14,456 nucleotides of DNA. Source: Elusimicrobiota bacterium. GTDB taxonomy: Bacteria; Elusimicrobiota; Elusimicrobia; Elusimicrobiales; UBA9959. A model generated the notes under the pieces. That model searched no databases and was not told where the DNA came from. It worked only from the letters and a program-made list of their open reading frames with translations. Positions within the stretch are counted from its first letter, which is position 1, and the number at the start of each line of letters is the position of its first letter. The stretch is from assembly GCA_022703115.1 (NCBI GenBank), contig JAKLEK010000015.1, forward strand, positions 1 through 14,456, in the 5' to 3' direction. A program made the position numbers and the translations under genes. Of this stretch, positions 8,028 through 14,456 are shown one piece after another.

Positions 8028-9560
8028 TCAGCCGGCTACCAGTTCCGTGGCCTTGTCCAGCGTCCGGTACTGCATCGCTTCCACGATATGCGTTCTCTTA
8101 AGGTCCCGGCTGCCTTCCAGATCGGCTATGGTCCTGGATATCTTGAGTATCTTGTCCAGCGACCTGGCGGAGAACCCCAGCTTGTTCATCGCCGTTTCAA
8201 GGATGCCGGCAGCGCCTTCCGGGATGCGGCAGTATTCCCTCACTTCGCTCACGCCCATGAACGCGTTGGCGCGGGTGCCGGAACGGAACCTGGCCTTCTG
8301 GGCGGACATGGCCGCGGCGACCCTTTCCGACACGGCGGCTGAAGGCTCGCCGCGCGGAAGGGCCTCCCACTCCGCGAACTTTATCGGGCTCAACTGAAGA
8401 TGGAGGTCTATGCGGTCCAGGATGGGCCCGGATACTTTCGAGCGGTACTTATGCACCTGCAGCGGGGTGCAGGAACATTCCCTGGTCTCGTGCCCGAAAT
8501 AGCCGCAGGGACACGGGTTCATCGCCGCCACGAGCAGGCAGCGCGCGGGATAGGACACGGTCTCTTTTACGCGGGAAACCGTGACCTTCCAGGATTCGAG
8601 AGGTTCCCGCAGCGACTCGATGGCCCCGCGGGAGAACTCGGTGAACTCGTCCAGGAACAGGACCCCGTTATGCGCCAGGGATACTTCCCCCGGCTTCGGA
8701 TGCGGACCGCCCCCTATCAGGGCGGCGTCAGAGATGGTATGGTGCGGTTCCCGGAAGGGCCGCTCGGTTATCAGGCTCGAAGGACTTATCAGGCCGGAAA
8801 CCGAGTATATCTTGGTGACCTCGAGCGCTTCTTCGTCCGAGAGAGGCGGAAGGATCGAGGCGAAACGCCTGGCCAGCATGCTCTTGCCGGTTCCGGGCGG
8901 ACCTATCATTATCAGGTTATGGGAACCGGCCGCGGCTATCTCCAGGGCGCGCTTGGCGAACGCCTGGTCCTTCACCTCGGAGAGATCGCCCAGCGCCGCG
9001 GGCCGTCCGGCCCTTACGGCCCGTACGCAGGGCGTAAGCCGGACCTCTCCGGCCAGCCAGCCGGCGACCTCCTTAAGGCTGCCGGCGGACAGGCAGTCGA
9101 GACCGCTCAGGGCCGCCTCTGCCGCGTTGCCGGCCGGGACCACCACCGAAGCGCCGCCGCGTTCCCTGAGGGACAGCAGCATGGGCAGCACGCCGACCAC
9201 CGGACGCAGGCTTCCGTCCAGGGCCAGCTCTCCGATGAACACCTTCCCCTCCAGGACGCGCGCGGCCTTTTTCCCCAGCTTGCCGGAAGAGGCCAGGACC
9301 CCGAGGGCCATGGGAAGATCGAAATGGGTGCCGGCCTTCTTTATCTCGGCCGGAGCGAGGTTCACTGTTATCCTTTTGACGGGGAAGTCGAAGCCGGAGT
9401 TCCGGATGGCCGCCACGATCCGGTCCTTGGACTCCTTTATGCTGGCGTCCGGCAGCCCGACCACCGAATAGGAGGGAAGGCCGGCCGCGAGGTCCACCTC
9501 CACGGCCACGTCGAAGCCGTCTAGCCCTTTAAGACCCAGGGTACGGAGTTTGGACAGCAT
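8028..9560 (-). CDS. comM: ComM/YifB-family Mg-chelatase-like AAA+ ATPase
   Basis: ComM is a hexameric helicase that promotes branch migration of the recombination intermediate during natural transformation. The 510-residue length fits the family (about 506 in E. coli). It opens with the classic MLSKLRT...GLKGLDGFDVAVEVDLAAGLPSYSVVGLPDA, the ChlI-like N-terminal domain (about 1-170). The AAA+ module carries Walker A GPPGTGKS (220-227) and Walker B LFLDE (301-305). A Cys cluster, MNPCPCGYF...ECSC, spans 348-364. The C-terminal lid contains FSARSLDKILKISRTIADLEGS. An in-frame start 25 codons further up would add a low-complexity Arg/Ser segment overlapping the previous gene, so ATG 9560 is chosen. 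It lies 28 bp after the lipoprotein gene. Two genes downstream is dprA, its functional partner in transformation. Confidence 0.94.
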   Translation of the reverse strand: MLSKLRTLGLKGLDGFDVAVEVDLAAGLPSYSVVGLPDASIKESKDRIVAAIRNSGFDFPVKRITVNLAPAEIKKAGTHFDLPMALGVLASSGKLGKKAARVLEGKVFIGELALDGSLRPVVGVLPMLLSLRERGGASVVVPAGNAAEAALSGLDCLSAGSLKEVAGWLAGEVRLTPCVRAVRAGRPAALGDLSEVKDQAFAKRALEIAAAGSHNLIMIGPPGTGKSMLARRFASILPPLSDEEALEVTKIYSVSGLISPSSLITERPFREPHHTISDAALIGGGPHPKPGEVSLAHNGVLFLDEFTEFSRGAIESLREPLESWKVTVSRVKETVSYPARCLLVAAMNPCPCGYFGHETRECSCTPLQVHKYRSKVSGPILDRIDLHLQLSPIKFAEWEALPRGEPSAAVSERVAAAMSAQKARFRSGTRANAFMGVSEVREYCRIPEGAAGILETAMNKLGFSARSLDKILKISRTIADLEGSRDLKRTHIVEAMQYRTLDKATELVAG

Positions 9561-9588
9561 AGCCGTTCCGGGGACCCGCCCCCGGCCT

Positions 9589-10704
9589 CTATCTGATGAC
9601 CGAGAAGACCGCCTCGAACTGGCTGGCGCTCTCAAGCGCCAGGCTCAAGGCTTCCATCCTCAGCAGGGAACTTGCGAATTCCTGGGAGTCCGAACGTTCG
9701 GGATAAACGGTCATGACGGCCTCGCCGTCGGAATAGCTCTCGAAATCCGCCCGGCCGACGGCCATTTTGGAGACCGCTTCCTTGAACTTGATAGCGTCGG
9801 CGACGCCTTTCAACCCCCTGACGCGCAGGACCAGAGGTGAAAGCGGCTTCAGGAACCTGTCGGACTTGAGGGCCGCTTCCTGGCCCAGAAGTTCGCCGGC
9901 GGAGGACAGGGCTTTCCTGAACGCGCCTTCCTCCGCCACGTCCAGCGCGCTGGAATCGCCCGAAAGCTCCAGCAGCGGCTTGCGGGAAGCGGCCTCGTAG
10001 ACCTTCATATCGATCCTGGCCCTCGCGGTATAGAAGCCGGCCTGCTGCCCCTGGGCCGCGGCCAGCGGTAGGGAGTCGGCGCGGCCTATGAAGACCAGAT
10101 CGGCCCCGGAGGCGCGCGCGGCCTCGAAAAAGGAATCCTCGTCCTTCTGAGCGGCCAGCGCGGGGGTGTTCAGGAACTTGAGCACGGTCTTCCTGGAAAG
10201 ATAGGCGGTGAACGCGGCGCGCGCGTCGCCGTAAGGGGAGACGGACGTTCCCGCGTATTCGTCCAGCATTACGGCCCCGGCCGCGCCGGGTCCGGCCGGT
10301 TCCGCGGCGGACAGGCCCCTCAGCGCCGAAGCTATCTTGTCCACGTAGACGTACGCCTTCACCGTTACGCGGTAGAGTTCGCCTTCCCTCCGTTCGGAGA
10401 TCACCTTATGTTTCTTGACGTATAACTGGGGGGACCTGAGGAGCGTCCGCCCGATCAGGTCGTACCGCTCCGCCCTGGTCATAGGCTGTACGAAAAGGCC
10501 GGCCACGTTCTCTATGGCGCTCTTCTGCGCCTCCAGCGCGGCGGCGGCCGCCGTTGCGGGGCCGCCTTCGTTATAAGGCGCGTAGCCCTCGGCCGTGACG
10601 GCCTCTACGCTGTTCTGAGGGGCGGCGCGCCGGGACCGGCCGCCGCAGGCGGAGAAAACGCACAGCGCCGCGAGCGCTAAAACGAGCGGTGAATATCGTC
10701 CCAT
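9589..10704 (-). CDS. Lipoprotein with FlgT/LPP20-like domains
   Basis: A 371-residue predicted lipoprotein. The signal sequence MGRYSPLVLALAALCVFSAC ends in a plausible lipobox with acylated Cys20. Residues about 31-130 (SVEAVTAEGYAPY, an Ala-rich helix containing ALEAQKSAIENVAG, then VISERREGELYRVTVKAYV) resemble the N-terminal domain of FlgT and LPP20-type envelope proteins. The central part has ASGADLVFIGRA, DMKVYEAASRKPLLELSG and EEGAFRKALSSAGELLG, a pattern like the FlgT middle domain. The last ~80 residues look like a small alpha/beta domain I cannot name. An upstream in-frame ATG at 10713 abuts AGGAGG directly, whereas the ATG at 10704 is nine bases from it, so I use 10704. A mobile element now separates it from the kinase gene; without that element the gap would be 30 bp. 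Family links are from recall. Confidence 0.75.
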   Translation of the reverse strand: MGRYSPLVLALAALCVFSACGGRSRRAAPQNSVEAVTAEGYAPYNEGGPATAAAAALEAQKSAIENVAGLFVQPMTRAERYDLIGRTLLRSPQLYVKKHKVISERREGELYRVTVKAYVYVDKIASALRGLSAAEPAGPGAAGAVMLDEYAGTSVSPYGDARAAFTAYLSRKTVLKFLNTPALAAQKDEDSFFEAARASGADLVFIGRADSLPLAAAQGQQAGFYTARARIDMKVYEAASRKPLLELSGDSSALDVAEEGAFRKALSSAGELLGQEAALKSDRFLKPLSPLVLRVRGLKGVADAIKFKEAVSKMAVGRADFESYSDGEAVMTVYPERSDSQEFASSLLRMEALSLALESASQFEAVFSVIR

Positions 10705-10734
10705 AAGAGTCATCCTCCTACCTTATATCCGCGC

Positions 10735-10738
10735 CTAA
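10735..10738. repeat. Left copy of target-site duplication CTAA
   Basis: CTAA immediately outside the left inverted repeat, identical to the four bases outside the right end. Four bases alone could match by chance; the exact position at both outer borders of perfect inverted repeats is what supports duplication. Confidence 0.65.
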
Positions 10739-10903
10739 CAGTCTGCTGAAAAAAACCCTTTCAGCGTCTTTTGGCCGCTTTTTGCCTGCGCCTTAGCGCC
10801 GCTCGACTTACAGTCTCTCGTAGAGAAGGCTCGTCTCGCGTCGCGTCGGCTCGGCTGAAAAATCGGCTCAAAATACATCTGAGCAGGATTTTTCAGCAGA
10901 CTG
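10739..10903. mobile_element. MITE-like non-autonomous element, 165 bp, with terminal inverted repeats
   Basis: Perfect 15-bp terminal inverted repeats, CAGTCTGCTGAAAAA at 10739-10753 and its reverse complement at 10889-10903. Directly outside both ends is the 4-bp repeat CTAA (10735-10738 and 10904-10907), as expected of a target-site duplication. There is no transposase and no convincing ORF inside. The interior is roughly palindromic around a central hairpin, TCTCT-CGT-AGAGA (10814-10826, element midpoint 10821). Repeats of this kind and a YTAR-type target recall IS5/IS1182-like elements; that family link is uncertain. Confidence 0.8.
10854..10897. repeat. Strong imperfect hairpin at the kinase-proximal end of the mobile element
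   Basis: GCTGAAAAATC (10854-10864) and GATTTTTCAGC (10887-10897) are perfect 11-bp inverted arms. Inside them GCTCA (10866-10870) and TGAGC (10880-10884) extend the stem. In the kinase transcript the structure begins six bases after the stop codon. It lacks a following U-run, so it may stabilise the mRNA 3' end or reduce read-through, but it is not a standard terminator. The other end of the element has a smaller 7-bp hairpin (10745-10765). Confidence 0.6.
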
Positions 10904-10907
10904 CTAA
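10904..10907. repeat. Right copy of target-site duplication CTAA, overlapping the kinase stop codon
   Basis: CTAA outside the right inverted repeat. On the - strand it reads TTAG: the last base of the final Arg codon of the histidine kinase plus its TAG stop. Duplication of this site leaves the kinase protein unchanged. Confidence 0.65.
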
Positions 10908-12871
10908 CGGCCGGCGGCGTCGGCGGGGACGGCCCCGCGCTTCTGTTTGGCCACCGGCAGGGCGAACAGGAACCTGGAACCCGACCCGGCCCGGGATTCC
11001 AGCCAGATCTTGCCGCCGTGCTTTTCGACCACGGACTTGGAGATGGCGAGGCCCAGGCCGGTGCCCGGGACCTGGCTGGCGTTGGTCTTTCCCCTGTAGA
11101 ATTTGTCGAACACCAGCTTCTGTTCCTCGGGCGGTATGCCGGGGCCGGTATCCTCCACGCATACGACCGCGACCTCTCCCTTCGTGCTCCCGCTTATTAC
11201 CACTCGCGCGCCCCGGCCGGAATACTTTATCGCGTTGATGAGCAGGTTGTCTATGACCTGGCTTATCCAGCGGACGTCCGCGAAGACCGGAGGCAGGTCC
11301 TCGTCCGTAGAGAACGAGAGAGAGATGCCTTTTTCCTTGGCTTTCAAAAGCATGGCGGCGGCCGAGTCGCGTATAAGGTCCTTCAGGCTGATGACGGCGA
11401 ATTCCATCTCCACTTTGCCGTTCAGACGCGAAAGGTCCAGCAGGTTGGATATGAGATTGGTGAGGCGGTTAGTGGCCTGGTCCACGACCGAGAGGAAGTT
11501 GGCCTGCTGCTCGCTGAGCGGGCCCACTTCCCCGCTCAGGATCACGGAGACGAAACCTTTTATGGTCGTCAGCGGGGTCTTAAGCTCGTGGCTGACCGTG
11601 GATAGGAACTCGTCCTTGAGCTTGTTCAGCTGCGCCAGTTCCTTGGCGGTCGCGGACACGTTCTCGTACAGCGAGATCATCTCCATGATGATCGCCAGCT
11701 CGTCGGCGATTATCGAGAGGAACTCCAGCTGGTCCTGGGTGAAACAGTCCTTTCGGCGGGAACCGACCCGCAGCACCCCTATGGTCCGGTTATGCAGCGC
11801 TATCGGCACTATCATCAGGGAACGTATGCTCCAGAGCTTGGCGTGCTGAGGCTGCACTTCCGGATCGTTCTGCGCGTCCGGGGACATGAAAGGCTTGCCG
11901 TTCAGGAACGACCTGACGGACGCGGAAGCGAGATTATCCACCGGGATGCTGTAGCGCATGCGTTCTTCGTCAGGTATGCCGAAAGAGCCCGGCGTCACCA
12001 CCAGTTCGTTCCTGCCTTCGTCGAAACGCAGGCAGGAGACCACGTCCGCGTCCACCATCTTGGCCACCACGTTGAGGATAGCGGAAGTTCCCTTGGCGAC
12101 GTCGGTCTCCTCTCCGGTGACCTTGGTCACGACCTCGTAAAGGGCCTTCCGTTCCTTGGCGCCGCGTATCAGGCGGGACCCGGCCATGTCCAGCTCCCGG
12201 AGAACGGCGTTCAGCTCGCCGCGCAGCTGCTCCTGCTCCTTCCTGGCGGCGACGAGCTTATCGGAGGTCTTATGGATGGCGTTGAGCTGGGCCGCTATGA
12301 AGCGCAGATACGGCTCCTCCGGGTAAGCTCCGTCCCGCCGCCCGGCGCAGGGCTCGCAGTAAAGAAGGATCCGCCTGGCCTGCCCCCCGCCATGCATGAA
12401 CGGCACGGCCACCCCGGACACGATGCCGAAAGAATCGAAGAGCGCTTCGACTTCGCTGGAGCCGTCCAGCGACGCGCGTTCCATCCTGACCGGCTCGCCG
12501 TCGGATGCGCACTTGTCGAAAACGTCCAGCTGATAGGACGTCATCAGCTTCGGCTCGGCCTTGAAGTTCTTCAGGTAGTTTATCAGCTTCCAGCGCCCTT
12601 CCGAGGACTCGAAGACCAGCATGGAGCTGTCAGGAAAAGCCTTGTGCAGCTTCACCATGTAATAGTTGACGATGTCGCCGTAGTGCTCCGCCGATTCGGG
12701 GACATAGACATGGTCCATCATCTCCCGCGAGAACGCCGTGAAACGCGCGAAGGACCTCTCGGTCTCCCGCGTGCGTCCCTCCAGCGGCAGGATCAGGGCG
12801 AACCTGATATACCAATATACCAGGAACGCGCAGAAAACGGTAAGGGTCAGAGAAAAGACTATCTGGTCCAT
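10904..12871 (-). CDS. Membrane-anchored GAF-domain sensor histidine kinase
   Basis: A 655-residue two-component sensor kinase. One N-terminal membrane segment (about 5-30) is followed by a basic stretch, placing the rest in the cytoplasm. Residues about 60-205 look like a divergent GAF-type sensor domain, followed by a likely coiled coil (about 205-245). A clearer GAF domain spans about 250-400 (SAILNVVAKMVDADVVSCLRF, RSLMIVPIAL, GVLRVG). The kinase core is complete: phospho-acceptor H428 in STVSHELKTPL, N546 in the N box (NLLINAIKYS), DTGPGIP (574-580) and GTGLGLAIS (603-611). It starts 7 bp after the stop of the DnaA-like ATPase gene, with a weak AGGA site, suggesting translational coupling. 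No response regulator lies in the window, so the signal and partner are unknown. Its TAG stop lies within the target duplication of the adjacent MITE. Confidence 0.9.
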   Translation of the reverse strand: MDQIVFSLTLTVFCAFLVYWYIRFALILPLEGRTRETERSFARFTAFSREMMDHVYVPESAEHYGDIVNYYMVKLHKAFPDSSMLVFESSEGRWKLINYLKNFKAEPKLMTSYQLDVFDKCASDGEPVRMERASLDGSSEVEALFDSFGIVSGVAVPFMHGGGQARRILLYCEPCAGRRDGAYPEEPYLRFIAAQLNAIHKTSDKLVAARKEQEQLRGELNAVLRELDMAGSRLIRGAKERKALYEVVTKVTGEETDVAKGTSAILNVVAKMVDADVVSCLRFDEGRNELVVTPGSFGIPDEERMRYSIPVDNLASASVRSFLNGKPFMSPDAQNDPEVQPQHAKLWSIRSLMIVPIALHNRTIGVLRVGSRRKDCFTQDQLEFLSIIADELAIIMEMISLYENVSATAKELAQLNKLKDEFLSTVSHELKTPLTTIKGFVSVILSGEVGPLSEQQANFLSVVDQATNRLTNLISNLLDLSRLNGKVEMEFAVISLKDLIRDSAAAMLLKAKEKGISLSFSTDEDLPPVFADVRWISQVIDNLLINAIKYSGRGARVVISGSTKGEVAVVCVEDTGPGIPPEEQKLVFDKFYRGKTNASQVPGTGLGLAISKSVVEKHGGKIWLESRAGSGSRFLFALPVAKQKRGAVPADAAGR

Positions 12872-12878
12872 CGGGATC

Positions 12879-14456
12879 CTACAGAAGGTCCATCAATATC
12901 TTGGTATAGGCGGCGTCGGACCTCATCTGCGCCGACTGTATCCACGCGCCTTTCACCAGGAAGCTGTCCAGGATCTTCAGCGTTATATGCCTGAACTCGG
13001 CCTCCTGGGCGCCGAGCGCCGAGGTCGGCTGCGGCCCCATGATTATCACTCCGTTCGCGCTGTGCTCGCTGGCGAAATTCCCGACCTTGAAAGGAATGCC
13101 GTACAGCTCGTCCGGGTTGTATTCCTCCAGGAATACCTGCTGCCACTGAAGTTTGAGCCCCATTTCCTCGGAACGCTTGTGGATACGGTGCAGCACGTAG
13201 GAAGACTCGCGTTTCATGCCTTTCGGGTAGAAGAGCCCCCACTTGAACCAGGAACCGGCCTCGCCCGGCTTCCACTGCGCCGCGTCCGCGTATTCCTCGT
13301 CCGGGACCGGGGCTCCCTGTCCGGGTTCCGTCAGGCCGAGCAGCCTGTCCAGGAGCTCGGCGTGAGTAGCCGGGTTCATGGCGTTGACGGTGAATTTTTC
13401 CAGCTTCTTCATGCTGGCGAGCGTGCGTATGGCCTCTCCGAACGGAACGCTCCTTTTGACGAAAAGGTCGGACAGTTCCGCCTCCGAAAGCTTGACGTCC
13501 AGCCCCTGGAGGAGCTGGGCCAGTATCGTCTTGTACACCTGGGAGGCCGGCGGTTTGAGGTCCACCATCCAGCCCTGCGTGAACTGGAAACCGGCGGCCT
13601 CCTCCAGAGCGCTGAGGGCCTTGGGCGGGAAGACGGAGGTGACCACTATCTGCTTGTTCTTCGACATGAAGTCGTTGAGCCACTGGGTTATATGCTTCCT
13701 GTTCGTCTCCGTCAGCATCAGCAGATGTATGTCGTCTATTATCAGGACCTTCACCCTGGACATCGTTTCCGAAAGCCTTTCTATGGCCCCGTTCGCCACC
13801 GCTATCTCTACGCCTTTCGAAAGCTTGATACCGTCGGTGACGAAGATATTGTTCTGGCCTATGGAGGAGGAAAGCCCGTAGGAGATGGCATGCACGAAAT
13901 GGGTCTTGCCCGTACCGGGCACCCCGAAAATGAGCAGCGGGTTGTACATAACCCCCGGATTATCCACCACCGCCATGGCCGCGGCGTGAGCGAAGCGGTT
14001 ATGGGAACCGGAAACAAGGGTCTGAAAGCTGTGCGTGGGGACCAGGGGGAGCTCCACCGACCATTTCACCTTGATGAGCTGCGGCACCGGAGCGGCCTTA
14101 ACCGGCTTGTTCTCGGCGGGCTTCTTCTCCGCCGGTTTCTCGGCCGGTTTAGCGGCCGGAGGCGCGGCTTCCTGCTTCCTGGCGGGAACAGAGGGAGGAA
14201 CTATAGGTCCTGGACGCAGCTGGGGCTTGACGAAGGCCGGGGGCGCGCTCACGGGAGGCTTCTCCTTGGGAGGGGCCGCCTTCGGCTGGACCTCCGGAGA
14301 TGAGACCAGGACCCTGCGCGTCCCCTCCATATCCTCCTGCTGCGGCGCGGCCGCGGCCGGTTCGGCGTTCGTGCGGAGTTCGGCCACCAGTCCGTTTATC
14401 CTGGAAAGAGTGTCCTGCTCCAGCCGGAAGAGATAGATGACGAAGTTGAAGTCTCC
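12879..14456 (-). CDS. DnaA-like AAA+ ATPase with Pro/Ala/Lys linker and unknown C-terminal domain (5' end outside window)
   Basis: The frame is open to the right edge, so at least 525 residues are encoded and the start lies outside; a GTG at 14387 is an internal possibility only. Residues are numbered from that GTG. Upstream of it is a heptad-like stretch (YLFRLEQDTLSRINGLVAEL). Residues about 30-103 are a Pro/Ala/Lys-rich linker. The AAA+ module (about 106-350) follows DnaA domain III: SGSHNRFAHAAAMAV...NPGVMYNPLLIFG, Walker A GVPGTGKT (155-162), Walker B VLIIDDIH (214-221), sensor 1 VVTSVFPPKAL, and sensor 2 Arg R321. The position of the DnaA arginine finger appears to be Gln (Q268 in GFQFTQGW). 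There is no DnaA domain IV helix-turn-helix; a domain of about 120-130 residues that I do not recognise follows instead. It is a DnaA paralogue, not the initiator. The kinase gene follows 7 bp downstream. Confidence 0.8.
   Translation of the reverse strand, partial: GDFNFVIYLFRLEQDTLSRINGLVAELRTNAEPAAAAPQQEDMEGTRRVLVSSPEVQPKAAPPKEKPPVSAPPAFVKPQLRPGPIVPPSVPARKQEAAPPAAKPAEKPAEKKPAENKPVKAAPVPQLIKVKWSVELPLVPTHSFQTLVSGSHNRFAHAAAMAVVDNPGVMYNPLLIFGVPGTGKTHFVHAISYGLSSSIGQNNIFVTDGIKLSKGVEIAVANGAIERLSETMSRVKVLIIDDIHLLMLTETNRKHITQWLNDFMSKNKQIVVTSVFPPKALSALEEAAGFQFTQGWMVDLKPPASQVYKTILAQLLQGLDVKLSEAELSDLFVKRSVPFGEAIRTLASMKKLEKFTVNAMNPATHAELLDRLLGLTEPGQGAPVPDEEYADAAQWKPGEAGSWFKWGLFYPKGMKRESSYVLHRIHKRSEEMGLKLQWQQVFLEEYNPDELYGIPFKVGNFASEHSANGVIIMGPQPTSALGAQEAEFRHITLKILDSFLVKGAWIQSAQMRSDAAYTKILMDLL

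Noticed and set aside
9561..9635. 25-codon N-terminal extension of comM
   Set aside because: It is a low-complexity Arg/Ser sequence overlapping the end of the lipoprotein gene, whereas family members start at MLSKLRT-like sequence. ATG 9560 fits.
10854..10897. Intrinsic terminator after the histidine kinase gene
   Set aside because: The hairpin is strong, but its stem is A/U-rich and no U-run follows. It is better explained as part of the inserted element.

Overview
The window is GC-rich, tightly packed bacterial chromosome of housekeeping character. A lipoprotein, a PBP4-type periplasmic peptidase and a probable outer-membrane barrel point to a diderm (Gram-negative-type) cell. No rRNA or other taxon marker is present. 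An Elusimicrobiota-like or other deep-branching diderm lineage is a guess from gene order and style, not a demonstrated assignment.

Left edge, + strand (2-1263): the 3' end of murQ (muramic acid 6-phosphate etherase, cell-wall recycling), then an unrecognised secreted protein that looks like an outer-membrane beta-barrel. These genes converge, 19 bp apart, on a long run of - strand genes.

The - strand run reads from 14456 down to 1283. In transcription order: (1) a DnaA-like AAA+ ATPase with a Pro/Ala/Lys-rich linker and an unknown C-terminal domain, cut by the window edge; (2) 7 bp later, a membrane histidine kinase with GAF domains; (3) a 165-bp MITE-like element inserted exactly at the kinase stop codon; (4) a lipoprotein resembling the N-terminal/middle part of FlgT/LPP20-type proteins; (5) comM (YifB), a transformation helicase; (6) a LysM protein whose C-terminus resembles the FlgT C-terminal domain; (7) dprA, the RecA loader for incoming single-stranded DNA; (8) topA, preceded by an AT-rich promoter-like patch; (9) a XerC/XerD recombinase; (10) dacB (PBP4).

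Most gaps are 7-55 bp, so this is probably one or two operons, with a likely new start before topA. Themes are DNA processing (comM, dprA, topA, xer) and cell envelope (murQ, dacB, LysM, lipoprotein, barrel). The most novel-looking parts are the DnaA-like ATPase/kinase pair, the FlgT-like domains apparently divided between two genes flanking comM, and the mobile element at the kinase stop codon. No tRNA, rRNA, CRISPR array or complete IS was seen, and no gene-free stretch exceeds 300 bp.
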